Positions 25,926 to 35,368 are shown, counted from the first letter of the stretch. The stretch: 35,872 nucleotides of DNA from Eubacterium sp. (GCA_030524435.1 JAUNGS010000019.1:1-35872), one strand, 5' to 3'. Notes: generated by a model from the sequence alone, not told the origin. Program-made: numbers and translations.

Positions 25926-27698
25926 CTACTGAAGCTCCTTTTTCTTTTTCCAGAAGGAAACCTCTTCGCCGTCGATATTCAGGGTGACGCGTTCGTAGCC
26001 AGCCTTTTCACGATCATCGTCGCTCAAGCCTACCGCCGCAGCCTTCTTGGGCGCCGGGGCTTCTGCCTCGGGCTCAGGCGTCTCTGTGACGGTTTCCTTG
26101 GCGGGCTCGGGGGCGAGGTTGGGAATGGTAAATACCGCTGTGGATTCCTTGACCTCGGCGGGTGTCGGCTGGACGGTCTCCGTCACGGTGCGCTCTGTAC
26201 GGATTTCCTCAGCGATGGTCACCGGGGTGTGGACAGGCTTTGTCTGAACCACCTCCGGCTGGGGCGGGGTGATTTCGCGGTACACGGGCTGGACCTCGGG
26301 ATTGGCACCGGTGTAAATACCGGTGGCCGCTCTGGCCACGGCCTTTCTGGCCGCCGTCTTTTCCCGTTCTGCCTTAAAGGGCTCTCTGACATCGGCGTAG
26401 TGAACTCTGCGGCGTTTTCTCGCCCGGATCTTTTCGTTTTCCTGATTCACCTGCTGCCAGATATTTCTCATTTCTTCTTCGGTACGTTCAGATTTTTTCG
26501 ATTCTGTCATTGGCTTTCCATAGACCGGCGCCTTGGGTTTTTCCTGGGTTACAATCGTGTTGTCCTGTACGGTAAAGGGAACCTCCTGGGCCTTCGGTGC
26601 TGCCGCAGGCGTTTCGCTGGCTTCCGTTTTGGACGGTTCGATGACAACCGGCGCCTCCTGTCCTTTTTCCTCCGATTCTTCATGAATTTCTTTTTTAGCT
26701 ATATCAGTGCTGTCAAAGGCAAGCTTGCCCTTTTCCTTTTCTGCGTAGAAGGACTGGGTGAAGAAGCCCGACACCGGGGTTTCCTCCTCTTCCTTGGCCA
26801 CATCCTCGTGGCTCTCAAAGGTGCCCAGATCGCGGATGGCGGTAAACACCTTGGTGTCCTCCTTGGAATCCTGAAGCTCTGCGGCCGGCATTCCCAAAGC
26901 AGAGCTGTTGCTCTGGAAGCTGGCGATGGCTTCAGGGGTAAGCTGAGGAATTCTGGCGGTCATGCCGTCCTCATCGTCGTAGAAGTCTTCCTCGTCGTAA
27001 AAATCCTCGGTTTCATCGAAGAGCCCTTCGGAGGTCTCCTCGTCGTCAAAAATATCCGTTTCATCCTCGGGGGGAATAATGTAATCCAAATCCTCCACCA
27101 TATCGTCCTTGGTGAAGTCCTTGCGGGTGCTGCGGTTCATGGCGTACTGAATCCAGCCCAGAAGGCCCACAAGGCTTAAAATGCCGCCGACGCTGACGCC
27201 GCTGACACTGCCGACGAGCTGCGTAATACCGCCCAGGGCAGGAATTGGCAGGTTAATCCCCAGAAACCACAGCCTCAAAATTGAAGTGTCCATGATGACG
27301 TAAAGGGCGTTGCTGCCGTCGGATACCGAGGTCGCAAAGGCGCCCGCCGGCATCATATCCATAACCGCCTGGGCCACCGGCATCTTGCCGCCGCTCAGGA
27401 AGGTGATGATAAAGTCTGCGATGATCCCGACGGTGAGCATGATGGTCCAAAAATCGTCGAGGTTAAAGACGAGGGTGATCAAAATAAGAATATAGCTGAT
27501 AAAATTGATCACTGGTAGGAATCCCTCGATGGAGGCCATACCGCCGGTGTAGTAGTACAAATGCAGGGCGAGCTGCATCAGGGCTCCGATGATGCCCAAG
27601 GGCAGCAGGGAAATCTTTCTGGCGCCAAGGCCTTTAAGGCTGCCGCCTCTGATAAATCCGATAATGAGTCCAACAATTACTGCTATTAAAACAAACAT
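25926..27698 (-). CDS. DUF5317-like membrane protein with a very long acidic tail
   Basis: A 590-residue protein. Residues 1 to about 190 hold several membrane spans (MFVLIAVIVGLIIGFIRGGS start, a repeated hydrophobic pattern to GLLGWIQYAMN) and resemble the DUF5317 family. The rest is cytosolic in prediction: an Asp/Glu-rich stretch (about 205-245), then about 300 low-complexity residues rich in Glu, Pro, Thr, Val and Ala, a basic patch (RARKRRRV), and a C-terminal conserved-looking piece (YERVTLNIDGEEVSFWKKKK). I know no function. It is monocistronic, with a good promoter (TTGACA-17-TAGAAT). Confidence 0.75.
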   Translation of the reverse strand: MFVLIAVIVGLIIGFIRGGSLKGLGARKISLLPLGIIGALMQLALHLYYYTGGMASIEGFLPVINFISYILILITLVFNLDDFWTIMLTVGIIADFIITFLSGGKMPVAQAVMDMMPAGAFATSVSDGSNALYVIMDTSILRLWFLGINLPIPALGGITQLVGSVSGVSVGGILSLVGLLGWIQYAMNRSTRKDFTKDDMVEDLDYIIPPEDETDIFDDEETSEGLFDETEDFYDEEDFYDDEDGMTARIPQLTPEAIASFQSNSSALGMPAAELQDSKEDTKVFTAIRDLGTFESHEDVAKEEEETPVSGFFTQSFYAEKEKGKLAFDSTDIAKKEIHEESEEKGQEAPVVIEPSKTEASETPAAAPKAQEVPFTVQDNTIVTQEKPKAPVYGKPMTESKKSERTEEEMRNIWQQVNQENEKIRARKRRRVHYADVREPFKAEREKTAARKAVARAATGIYTGANPEVQPVYREITPPQPEVVQTKPVHTPVTIAEEIRTERTVTETVQPTPAEVKESTAVFTIPNLAPEPAKETVTETPEPEAEAPAPKKAAAVGLSDDDREKAGYERVTLNIDGEEVSFWKKKKELQ

Positions 27699-27752
27699 AA
27701 TTCCTACCCCTGTTCTATTAAAAAGCTATTTTTAACATTATATGTATAACCT

Positions 27753-27781
27753 ATTCTAAAACAAAATACCTGGTATGTCAA
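27753..27781 (-). promoter_or_regulatory. Promoter of the DUF5317-like gene
   Basis: On the minus strand TTGACA (27776-27781) and TAGAAT (27753-27758) are 17 bases apart. The stretch 27782-27846 shows nothing else I can support. Confidence 0.65.
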
Positions 27782-27846
27782 TTAATACACGAATAAAAGG
27801 CGGCAAAAACGCCCATTTTACAGTGACTCAGCGGTATTTTTACAGA

Positions 27847-27876
27847 ACAAAAACCCGTTTTTCAACGGGTTTTTGT
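27847..27876. terminator. Terminator of hpf
   Basis: ACAAAAACCCGTT (27847-27859) and AACGGGTTTTTGT (27864-27876) form a perfect 13-base stem located about 25 bases downstream of the hpf stop. Confidence 0.75.
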
Positions 27877-27899
27877 GGTTTTTTTAATATATTGAGGCT

Positions 27900-28433
27900 T
27901 TAGAAGATGGGCTCGATGAGTCCGTAGTTGCCGTCTCTTCTCATGTAGACGACGTTGACGTCCTCGGTTTCAGCGTTGAGGAATACAAAGAAATCGTGTC
28001 CCAGCAGCTCCATCTGCATGGTGGCCTCGTCGACGGACATGGGCTTGACGGCAAATTTCTTGGTGCGCACGACCTTCGGTGCGTCTGCCTCGTCCTCCTC
28101 GGCGCTGTCTAATTCGTCGAGATTGTATTTTAAGGCGTCTTCTGCGTAGCGTTTCTGTAATTTTGTTTTATGTTTTCTTAACTGGCCCTCGAGCTTGTCG
28201 ACCACAGCTTCGATGGAGCCAAGCATATCCTCTGTTTTTTCTTCAGCCCGGAGAATCGTTCTGCCCATGGGGATGGTGATTTCCAGCATCTGGTAATTTT
28301 TTTCCTTGCTGAAGGTGGCGTAAACCTCCGTTTCCTGTCCGAAATAGCGATCGAACTTTTCAAACTTTTTCTTGAGCGCTTCCTTTAAACCTTCTGATAC
28401 GTGCATGTTTTTTCCATAAATTGTGAATTTCAT
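27900..28433 (-). CDS. hpf: Ribosome hibernation-promoting factor, long form
   Basis: Binds the 30S decoding centre and dimerises ribosomes into 100S particles in stationary phase. The N-terminal domain (1-100) begins MKFTIYGKNMHVSEGLKEAL, then a charged Glu/Asp linker, then the C-terminal dimerisation domain (about 118-177) with VVRTKKFAVKPMSVDEATMQMELLGHDFFVFLN. The 177 residues mark the long form typical of Firmicutes. AAAGGAG precedes the ATG at 28433; the frame upstream to 28451 has no ribosome site. A raiA-type noncoding RNA lies upstream on the same strand, the usual context for that RNA. Confidence 0.95.
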   Translation of the reverse strand: MKFTIYGKNMHVSEGLKEALKKKFEKFDRYFGQETEVYATFSKEKNYQMLEITIPMGRTILRAEEKTEDMLGSIEAVVDKLEGQLRKHKTKLQKRYAEDALKYNLDELDSAEEDEADAPKVVRTKKFAVKPMSVDEATMQMELLGHDFFVFLNAETEDVNVVYMRRDGNYGLIEPIF

Positions 28434-28589
28434 AATGATAACTCCTTTCAAAAGGCTGTCGTCTGCAAAGGGTTAAAACGATTACCTATAGATAAACTCT
28501 AACTCTTTGGATAATTGAATTATACCATATTTTCTTAATAATTCACATAAAAAAATTGTTACATAATTGTAACGGGGGATTTTTCATAC

Positions 28590-28620
28590 AAAAAAGACAT
28601 CCAGAAAAGCCCGAATGTCT
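28590..28620 (-). terminator. Terminator of the raiA-type RNA
   Basis: On the minus strand AGACATTC pairs with GGATGTCT and is followed by six T residues. A second short hairpin GTTAC/GTAAC with a T-run follows at about 28550-28573. Confidence 0.75.
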
Positions 28621-28822
28621 CTGTATTCCGCTTGACCTGGTCTTTTCCCCCACACTCGCCAGCTGGGAGTTTAGCTCAAGTTCGTATCACAACTCCTCCT
28701 CTCGGCAGGGCCGGCTGGACTTACTTCTAGGCCGCACTATGATCAGCGCACCGCTTTTGGCGCACCTTACGTGGATCGCTTCGCCTGCGACTGGCATCGA
28801 CTTTCAACCACAAACACGGAAT
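28590..28822 (-). ncRNA. raiA RNA: raiA-type noncoding RNA
   Basis: A region without a plausible reading frame sits upstream of hpf (raiA) on the same strand, between a perfect consensus promoter (28829-28857) and an intrinsic terminator (28590-28620). The predicted RNA is about 230 bases and GC-rich in an AT-rich setting. It has several possible helices (for example CGCACC/GGTGCG-like arms at 28747-28765). Size, position and isolation match the raiA RNA motif of Firmicutes, a large structured RNA linked to sporulation and stress in clostridia. I identify it by context and general shape, not by a model search. Confidence 0.7.
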
Positions 28823-28828
28823 AACACT

Positions 28829-28857
28829 ATTATATGAAACCCGCTTTTTTATGTCAA
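28829..28857 (-). promoter_or_regulatory. Perfect consensus promoter of the raiA-type RNA
   Basis: On the minus strand TTGACA (28852-28857), exactly 17 bases, then TATAAT (28829-28834). Both boxes match the sigma-A consensus at all 12 positions, implying very strong transcription. Confidence 0.85.
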
Positions 28858-28880
28858 GGGCGGCCGAAGGCCAAAAAATT

Positions 28881-28926
28881 AAAAACACGCAGCCGGAAAA
28901 TTTACCGCAGCAATCCCGGCGCGCGT
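28881..28926 (-). terminator. Terminator after the Rpn-like fragment gene
   Basis: On the minus strand a GC-rich arm (ACGCGCGCCGG) pairs imperfectly with CCGGCTGCGT and is followed by TTTTT (28881-28885). It separates the small gene from the raiA RNA promoter. Confidence 0.5.
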
Positions 28927-28955
28927 TCCTCTTATTTTCGATTTTCACTGGGGTG

Positions 28956-29123
28956 TCACTTCAGCCGTTCAATCTCGTCAATGGAAAGACCTGTGATCTG
29001 AGCTATCTCTGCAACTGGATAATCACGATCAATCATTCTATTCGCAATATTCATGCGGACATCGCCGTCATTCTCGCCGGCATACGCAGTATACCCGTGA
29101 TCGACAACCGTTCTATAACGCAT
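28956..29123 (-). CDS. 55-residue stand-alone protein like the C terminus of Rpn-family nucleases
   Basis: The product starts MRYRTVVDHGYTAYAGEND and ends with a helical segment MIDRDYPVAEIAQITGLSIDEIERLK, very like the C-terminal helices of Rpn (PD-(D/E)XK, recombination-promoting) proteins. No catalytic core precedes it. AAGGAG lies eight bases before the ATG at 29123, and a TTGCAA-16-TATAAT promoter lies further up, so it appears to be a gene of its own rather than debris; the open frame runs to 29183 without another good ribosome site. In Rpn systems a short C-terminal product binds and blocks the nuclease. A decayed remnant is the alternative. Confidence 0.6.
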   Translation of the reverse strand: MRYRTVVDHGYTAYAGENDGDVRMNIANRMIDRDYPVAEIAQITGLSIDEIERLK

Positions 29124-29154
29124 CTGATTATCTCCTTTCTGCATGGCTTTTATT

Positions 29155-29211
29155 TCGTCTGTGACAGACGATTTATTTGACACATTATATCTAACCTATG
29201 ATAAATTGCAA
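29155..29211 (-). promoter_or_regulatory. Promoter and operator-like palindrome of the Rpn-like gene
   Basis: On the minus strand TTGCAA (29206-29211), 16 bases and TATAAT (29184-29189). Just downstream TCGTCTG (29155-29161) and CAGACGA (29165-29171) form a perfect inverted repeat with a 3-base centre, placed as an autorepressor operator would be. Confidence 0.5.
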
Positions 29212-29265
29212 GGCTTTATCGTTTTCAAAATTGCAGTTGTCTCTGTTTCTTAAGCTTTCAGATAA

Positions 29266-29296
29266 AAAAATTCCGGGCTAACCCGGAATTTTTTAC
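29266..29296 (-). terminator. Terminator of scfB
   Basis: AATTCCGGG and CCCGGAATT (29269-29277 and 29282-29290) form a perfect stem followed by a T-run on the minus strand. Confidence 0.85.
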
Positions 29297-29312
29297 GATT
29301 ATTAGTGCCTTC

Positions 29313-30668
29313 TTACTCCGCCAGACCATTTTCCACAATGTGGATCATAATGGCATTTTCCACCCGGCGGCGCTCGATGTCACAGGCCACCTCGTAGGGC
29401 TCCATGATGGTCTGGTTGAAATTGTAGGCGTTGGCGTGGCAGCCGCCGCCGCAGAAATAGCGGCACCAGCACGACTTACAGCTGTCCTTCTGCAGAAGGT
29501 TGGCCTTGCCGAATTCTTCTTTGATTTCTGGATGGGCAATGCCGCTGAAGACATCCCCCATTTTAAAGGCCTCGTTGCCCACAAACTGGTGACAGGGGTA
29601 GACGTCCCCCTCGGGGGTCACCGCCACGTAGTCCCGGCCGGCGCCACAGCCCGACAGCCGCTTGTAGACACAGGGGCCGTGGTCCAGATCGATGTTGAAG
29701 TGGAAGAAATTGTAGTCCACCCCGCGGTCCTTCCGGCTCAGATAGTCCAGAGCCAGCTTGTCGTACTCTTTGCAGATGGTGTCCACATCCTCCTTGAGGA
29801 TGGCGTAATCGTGCTTTTCCTCGGCCACCACGGGCTCCACGGAAATACTGCCAAAGCCCTCCTGGGCCAAAAATTCCACGTCCTCGGAGAAATCCAGGTT
29901 GTGCTTCGTGTAGGTGCCCCGGACGTAGTAATCCTTTTTGCCCTCCCGCAGGGCCGCCATCTTCTTGATCTTATCGATGATGACGTCAAAGGAGCCCTTG
30001 TCGTTGACGGTTCTTCGCATGTTGTCGTTGACACACTTGCGGCCGTCGAGGCTTAAAACCACGTTGTCCATGTTTTCGTCCAGATAGGCCATGATCTCGT
30101 CGTTTAAGAGCATGCCGTTGGTGGTCATGGTGAATTTAAATTTCTTGTGGTGGGCTGCCTCCTGGCTGCGGGCGTAGTCCACCAGGTCTTTAACCACATT
30201 GAAATTCATTAAGGGCTCACCGCCGAAGAAGTCTACCTCTAAATTCACCCGATCCCTGGACTGTTCAATGATAAAATCGATGGCCTTCTTGCCGACCTCC
30301 AGGGGCATCAAAAGCTTTTCGCCGTTGAAGTCCCCCTGGGAGGCAAAACAGTAATTGCATTTCAGGTTGCAGTCATGGGCCACGTGGAGACACAGGGCCT
30401 TGATGAGATCGTGGTTCTGGTAGACATTGGGGTCGTAGTTGCCCTCGGTGAACAAAAGCCCCTGGGCCTTCAGCATCTCCAGCTCTAAAATAACCTCCAG
30501 CACCTCGTCCTGGGGGTAGGTGTCCTTGAGCTTTTCGACGATTTCGTCGCGGCTCAGGACGCCAAAATCGTCCAGCACATCGTAGGTCATCTTGTCCACC
30601 GTCAGCACCGTGCCGCTTTCGACGTCCAAAACGATGTACAGACCGTTCAAATAAAATTTATGTATCAT
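29313..30668 (-). CDS. scfB: Radical-SAM SCIFF peptide maturase (thioether-forming)
   Basis: Forms thioether crosslinks from cysteines of the SCIFF peptide. Domains in order: a peptide-binding-like N terminus (1-90), the radical-SAM core with Cys100, Cys104 and Cys107 (CNLKCNYC), and a C-terminal SPASM domain with cysteine clusters (CGAGRDYVAVTPEGDVYPC and CKSCWCRYFCGGGC) for two auxiliary [4Fe-4S] clusters. The 451 residues match CteB-type maturases. The peptide gene lies 139 bases upstream, with a terminator between, so maturase should be made at a lower level than substrate. AGAGGAA precedes the ATG. Confidence 0.95.
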   Translation of the reverse strand: MIHKFYLNGLYIVLDVESGTVLTVDKMTYDVLDDFGVLSRDEIVEKLKDTYPQDEVLEVILELEMLKAQGLLFTEGNYDPNVYQNHDLIKALCLHVAHDCNLKCNYCFASQGDFNGEKLLMPLEVGKKAIDFIIEQSRDRVNLEVDFFGGEPLMNFNVVKDLVDYARSQEAAHHKKFKFTMTTNGMLLNDEIMAYLDENMDNVVLSLDGRKCVNDNMRRTVNDKGSFDVIIDKIKKMAALREGKKDYYVRGTYTKHNLDFSEDVEFLAQEGFGSISVEPVVAEEKHDYAILKEDVDTICKEYDKLALDYLSRKDRGVDYNFFHFNIDLDHGPCVYKRLSGCGAGRDYVAVTPEGDVYPCHQFVGNEAFKMGDVFSGIAHPEIKEEFGKANLLQKDSCKSCWCRYFCGGGCHANAYNFNQTIMEPYEVACDIERRRVENAIMIHIVENGLAE

Positions 30669-30749
30669 AGCGTTCCTCTATATGTGATTTGATTGACGAG
30701 GCCGGCGAAGCCTAAGGCACAGACGGCCGCCCGACACCCCGACGTAAAG

Positions 30750-30777
30750 AAAAGCAGTAAACGGATTTACTGCTTTT
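30750..30777 (-). terminator. Intercistronic terminator between scfA and scfB
   Basis: AGCAGTAAA (30753-30761) and TTTACTGCT (30766-30774) form a perfect 9-base stem with a T-rich 3' side on the minus strand. It would limit readthrough from the peptide gene to the maturase. Confidence 0.75.
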
Positions 30778-30807
30778 TGAATAATTCTCTGTTTTTAACT
30801 TAGCCTG

Positions 30808-30948
30808 TTACTTGCTCTGCTTGCACTGCTGATTGCCAACGGTACAGGAAGTTTTGCAGGCAGACTGACAGGATGTCTGGCATTCGCCGCAGCCCTTATT
30901 CTTGGTATCAGTTAAGGTACCCTTTTTAACAATATTGATGTGTTTCAT
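30808..30948 (-). CDS. scfA: SCIFF ranthipeptide precursor
   Basis: A 46-residue peptide too short for most gene finders. It starts MKHINIVKKGTLTDTKNKGC and has exactly six cysteines (positions 20, 23, 27, 31, 35 and 42), the hallmark 'six cysteines in forty-five residues'. GGAGG sits before the ATG at 30948. It lies 11 bases after yajC and upstream of its radical-SAM maturase, the conserved clostridial order. The modified product (a ranthipeptide) is nearly universal in Clostridia; roles in quorum sensing or timing of growth have been suggested but not settled. Confidence 0.95.
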   Translation of the reverse strand: MKHINIVKKGTLTDTKNKGCGECQTSCQSACKTSCTVGNQQCKQSK

Positions 30949-30959
30949 GTCAATCCCTC

Positions 30960-31373
30960 CTAATTTTCTGTTTTTTCTTCGCCAACTTCAGTGGCATCGG
31001 ACACCTCTTCAAATTCAGCGTCCTCCACCGGATTGTCATTGTACGCCTGGGCTTCAGTTTCTTCCTCGGCGGAAGTAGCTGTTTCCTCGATTTCCTCAGC
31101 GTCCTCCTCGTCCTTGACGATGACCTTGGAAACCGCACTCTTGACAATCATAGCCTTATGGAAATCCGGAAGCATTTCTAAAACGATGTTTTCATCGTCG
31201 ATGGCGTAAATGATTCCGTAAAAACCACCAATGGTTATAATCTCATCCCCTGGCTTCATGTTGTCCCGCATATTCTGCATTTCTTTTCTCTGTTTATTCT
31301 GAGGACGAATAAGCATAAAATAGAATACGACAACGATCAAAATCAGCGGGAGAAATTGTGCAAAGCTCTGCAT
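30960..31373 (-). CDS. yajC: Preprotein translocase subunit YajC
   Basis: Accessory subunit of SecDF-YajC. Residues 4-22 form the membrane span (FLPLILIVVVFYFMLIRPQ), followed by the family's PQNKQRKEMQNMRDNMKPGDEIITIGG and the small beta domain. A long acidic tail follows (about 85-137, rich in Glu, Asp, Ala and Thr), longer than usual; most YajC proteins have 90-110 residues. The gene starts two bases after tgt and precedes scfA. SecD and SecF are outside this window. Confidence 0.93.
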   Translation of the reverse strand: MQSFAQFLPLILIVVVFYFMLIRPQNKQRKEMQNMRDNMKPGDEIITIGGFYGIIYAIDDENIVLEMLPDFHKAMIVKSAVSKVIVKDEEDAEEIEETATSAEEETEAQAYNDNPVEDAEFEEVSDATEVGEEKTEN

Positions 31374-31375
31374 GT

Positions 31376-32569
<1,194 letters not shown>

Positions 32570-32574
32570 TTAAT

Positions 32575-32603
32575 ATCATACCAGTTTTGAATTCAAATTT
32601 CAA
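32575..32603 (-). promoter_or_regulatory. Promoter of tgt-yajC-scfA
   Basis: On the minus strand TTGAAA (32598-32603), a 17-base spacer and TATGAT (32575-32580). It lies in the gap after queA. Confidence 0.6.
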
Positions 32604-32621
32604 TGGGAAAGCTTGGCCGTA

Positions 32622-33656
32622 CTACTCGATGAACATGGCGTCCCCAAAGCTGAAAAACCGATAGCCCGTCTCTACCGCCCGCCGGTAGGCAGCCAGCACC
32701 GCCTCCCTGTTGTAGAAGGAGGACACCAGCATTAACAGCGTAGACTCCGGCAGATGGAAGTTGGTAATCAGGCCGTCCACCACCTGCCACCTATAGCCCG
32801 GGTAGATAAAGATGTCCGTGGCGCCTTCGCAGGCCACCACCTGGCCGCCGTGATCTCTGGCCACGCTCTCCAGGGTTCTGACGGAGGTGGTGCCCACGGC
32901 GATAACCCGGCCGCCTTTTGCCTTAGTCTCGGCGATGGCCAGAGCTGTGGCCTCGGGCACCTGGTAGGCCTCCTGGTGCATGTGGTGCTCGGTGATATTG
33001 TCGCATTTCACCGGCCTGAAGGTGCCGATGCCCACGTGGAGGGTGACCTCGGCGGTGGCAACGCCCTTCTGGTGAAGCCTTTCAATGAGATCTTCGGTAA
33101 AGTGCAGCCCCGCCGTGGGCGCCGCCGCCGAGCCGTTGTGCTTGGCGTAAACCGTTTGGTAGCGCTCCTGATCCTCTAGGGTCTCGTGGATATAGGGCGG
33201 CAGGGGCATGGTGCCCAGCTCGCCGAGGATTTCCTCAAAGACGCCCTCGTAGTCGAAGGAGACGATCCTCAGCCCGCCGTCGATGGTCTCTAAAATCTCC
33301 CCCTGAAGCTTGTCCGAAAAGACGATTTTCGCCCCGGGCAGAGCCTTCTTCCCCGGCTTGACCATGGTCTCCCAGCGCTTTTCATCCAGGCGCTTCAAAA
33401 GCAAAAACTCCACCTTGCCGCCGGTCTCCGCTTTTTTGCCGAAGATTCTGGCGGGCAGCACCCGGGTGTTGTTCATGACCAACAGATCCCCGGGGTTCAG
33501 GTAATCGATGATATCCGAAAAATGTCTGTCCTCGATGCACCCGTCCTTCCGGTGGATAACCATCAGCCGGGAGTGATCTCTTTTTTCCTCGGGGGTCTGG
33601 GCGATTCTGTCCTCGGGCAGATCGTAGTAAAAATCCTTTGTCGATAAAGTTTCCAA
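32622..33656 (-). CDS. queA: S-adenosylmethionine:tRNA ribosyltransferase-isomerase
   Basis: Turns preQ1 in tRNA into epoxyqueuosine with SAM. Typical pieces are [14 protein letters not shown] at the start, [42 protein letters not shown], and the C-terminal [13 protein letters not shown]. The frame is open to 33692, which would overlap ruvB; AAAGGAG precedes a TTG at 33656, where family N termini begin, so I place the start there (344 residues). The start codon is the main uncertainty. It follows ruvB by 16 bases. Confidence 0.93.
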   Translation of the reverse strand: METLSTKDFYYDLPEDRIAQTPEEKRDHSRLMVIHRKDGCIEDRHFSDIIDYLNPGDLLVMNNTRVLPARIFGKKAETGGKVEFLLLKRLDEKRWETMVKPGKKALPGAKIVFSDKLQGEILETIDGGLRIVSFDYEGVFEEILGELGTMPLPPYIHETLEDQERYQTVYAKHNGSAAAPTAGLHFTEDLIERLHQKGVATAEVTLHVGIGTFRPVKCDNITEHHMHQEAYQVPEATALAIAETKAKGGRVIAVGTTSVRTLESVARDHGGQVVACEGATDIFIYPGYRWQVVDGLITNFHLPESTLLMLVSSFYNREAVLAAYRRAVETGYRFFSFGDAMFIE

Positions 33657-33672
33657 TGCGCTTTCGTCTCCT

Positions 33673-34689
33673 TTATTCCCCGTCGGCCGCATCGGCGGCG
33701 GCCTCCAGCCCCAAATGCCTGTAGCCGCCGGAGGTGATGATCCGCCCCCGGGGAGTTCTGGCCAGATAGCCCAGCTGAATCAGGTAGGGCTCGTAGACCT
33801 CCTCGATGGTGTTGCGCTCCTCGCCGATGGCCGCCGCCAGGGTGTCGATGCCCACGGGGCCGCCGTCGAATTTCTCCACGATGGTGGTGAGCATAATCCG
33901 GTCGATTTCGTCTAAGCCCTTGGCGTCCACCTCAAAGAGATCCAGGGCCGTCTGGGTGATGGCCTGGGTGATCACCCCGGCCCCCTCGATTTCGGCGTAG
34001 TCCCGAACCCGCTTCAACAGGCGGTTGGCGATTCTCGGGGTTCCCCGGGAGCGCATGGCCAGGGCTTCGGCACCCTGGGCGTCCATTTTAACCCCCAGAA
34101 TGTCCGCCGACCGCCGGACGATGGTGGCCAGATCATCCTTGTCGTAGAGCTCCAGCCTTTGGATAACCCCAAAGCGATCCCTTAAGGGAGCCGACAAGAG
34201 CCCCGCCCTGGTGGTGGCCCCCACCAGGGTGAAATGGGGCAGCTCCAGGCGAATGGACTTGGCCCCGGGGCCCTTGCCCACGATGATGTCCAGAACAAAA
34301 TCCTCCATGGCCGGGTAGAGCACCTCCTCGATGCTGCGCTGGAGCCTGTGGATCTCGTCGATGAAAAGCACGTCCCCCTCCTTGAGGCTGGTCAAAATCG
34401 CCGCCAGATCCCCGGGCTTCTCGATGGCCGGGCCCGAGGTGGTCTTGATGCCCACCTGCATCTCCTGGGCGATGATGTTGGCCAAGGTGGTCTTGCCCAG
34501 CCCCGGCGGCCCGTAGAGCAGCACGTGATCCAGGGTTTCCTCCCGCTTTTTTGCCGCCTCGATGAAAATCTTCATCTGTTTTTTGACCCGCTCCTGGCCG
34601 ATGTAGTCCGCCAGGGTCTGGGGGCGCAGACTGCGCTCAATATCAATATCCGTCTCGGTGAACTGTGTGGTCACGATCCGTTTTTTCAT
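33673..34689 (-). CDS. ruvB: Holliday junction helicase motor RuvB
   Basis: AAA+ ATPase that drives branch migration at Holliday junctions with RuvA. Walker A is GPPGLGKTT (60-68), Walker B is LFIDEIHR near 110, the sensor 1 region has [21 protein letters not shown] with the arginine finger, and the C-terminal winged helix ends with [22 protein letters not shown]. The 338 residues are canonical. It lies 10 bases after ruvA. Confidence 0.97.
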   Translation of the reverse strand: MKKRIVTTQFTETDIDIERSLRPQTLADYIGQERVKKQMKIFIEAAKKREETLDHVLLYGPPGLGKTTLANIIAQEMQVGIKTTSGPAIEKPGDLAAILTSLKEGDVLFIDEIHRLQRSIEEVLYPAMEDFVLDIIVGKGPGAKSIRLELPHFTLVGATTRAGLLSAPLRDRFGVIQRLELYDKDDLATIVRRSADILGVKMDAQGAEALAMRSRGTPRIANRLLKRVRDYAEIEGAGVITQAITQTALDLFEVDAKGLDEIDRIMLTTIVEKFDGGPVGIDTLAAAIGEERNTIEEVYEPYLIQLGYLARTPRGRIITSGGYRHLGLEAAADAADGE

Positions 34690-34699
34690 CTATCTCACC

Positions 34700-35308
34700 T
34701 CATCCCAGGGGATTGGCCGACACCAATGCCTGCTTTAGAATGTCTTCCAGGGACATGCCCGGCGCCATGATCTGCTCCACCAGCGCCGAGGCCTCTATAT
34801 AGCTGTAGCCCAGCCCCATGAGCCCGTTGACCGCCTCGTTGAAAATATTGTCCGCAAGTCTGAGCTGTTCCACGGCGCCGCCGGTGGCCTCCTCGGCCAC
34901 GGCATAGCCCTTGTACTTGTCCTTGAGCTCCAAAATAATGCGGTTCGCCGTCTTTAAGCCGATGCCCGGCGCCTTGGCGATGGCCTTGGCGTCCTCCCCC
35001 AAAATGTGGCGGATCAGCTCGTTTCTGGTGAACTGGGACAACAGCCCCATGGCGACCTTGGGGCCAATGCCCGAGACGCCGATGACGGTTCTGAAAATTT
35101 CTCTCTCCTCCGCAGTGGCAAAGCCATAGAGGGTGATGTCGTCCTCCCGGTAGGCCGGGTGAATAAACACCTTGACCTTCTCGCCAATTCTGGGAAGCTC
35201 CGCCATGGTGTTGGCCGACACGCTGATGCGGTAGCCGATGTCCTGACATTCCAGAACCACATAGTCCAGCCCTTCCTCTTCAAATCTGCCCTTTATATAT
35301 TCAAACAC
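34700..35308 (-). CDS. ruvA: Holliday junction DNA-binding protein RuvA
   Basis: Tetrameric junction-binding partner of RuvB. Domain I begins FEYIKGRFEEEGLDYVVLE. The helix-hairpin-helix motifs are GVSGIGPKVAMGLL and APGIGLKTANRIILELK, and the C-terminal domain III (about 150-203) that contacts RuvB follows a linker. The start codon is GTG at 35308: AGGAGG lies six bases upstream, and the longer frame to 35467 has no ribosome site and crosses the promoter. This gives 203 residues. ruvC, often next to ruvA, is not visible. Confidence 0.95.
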   Translation of the reverse strand: MFEYIKGRFEEEGLDYVVLECQDIGYRISVSANTMAELPRIGEKVKVFIHPAYREDDITLYGFATAEEREIFRTVIGVSGIGPKVAMGLLSQFTRNELIRHILGEDAKAIAKAPGIGLKTANRIILELKDKYKGYAVAEEATGGAVEQLRLADNIFNEAVNGLMGLGYSYIEASALVEQIMAPGMSLEDILKQALVSANPLG

Positions 35309-35339
35309 ATGCTGCCTCCTGCTTTTATTCGTGCCTATA

Positions 35340-35368
35340 ATTGTAACAGTTTGGCCCCGGGTATTCAA
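35340..35368 (-). promoter_or_regulatory. Promoter of ruvA-ruvB-queA
   Basis: On the minus strand TTGAAT (35363-35368), a 17-base spacer and TACAAT (35340-35345), about 30 bases before the GTG of ruvA. Confidence 0.6.

Noticed and set aside
25917..27179. Plus-strand frame of 420 codons opposite the DUF5317-like gene
   Set aside because: The Phe/Leu/Gly-rich translation mirrors the Glu/Lys/Ala codons of the real gene, which has its own promoter and ribosome site.
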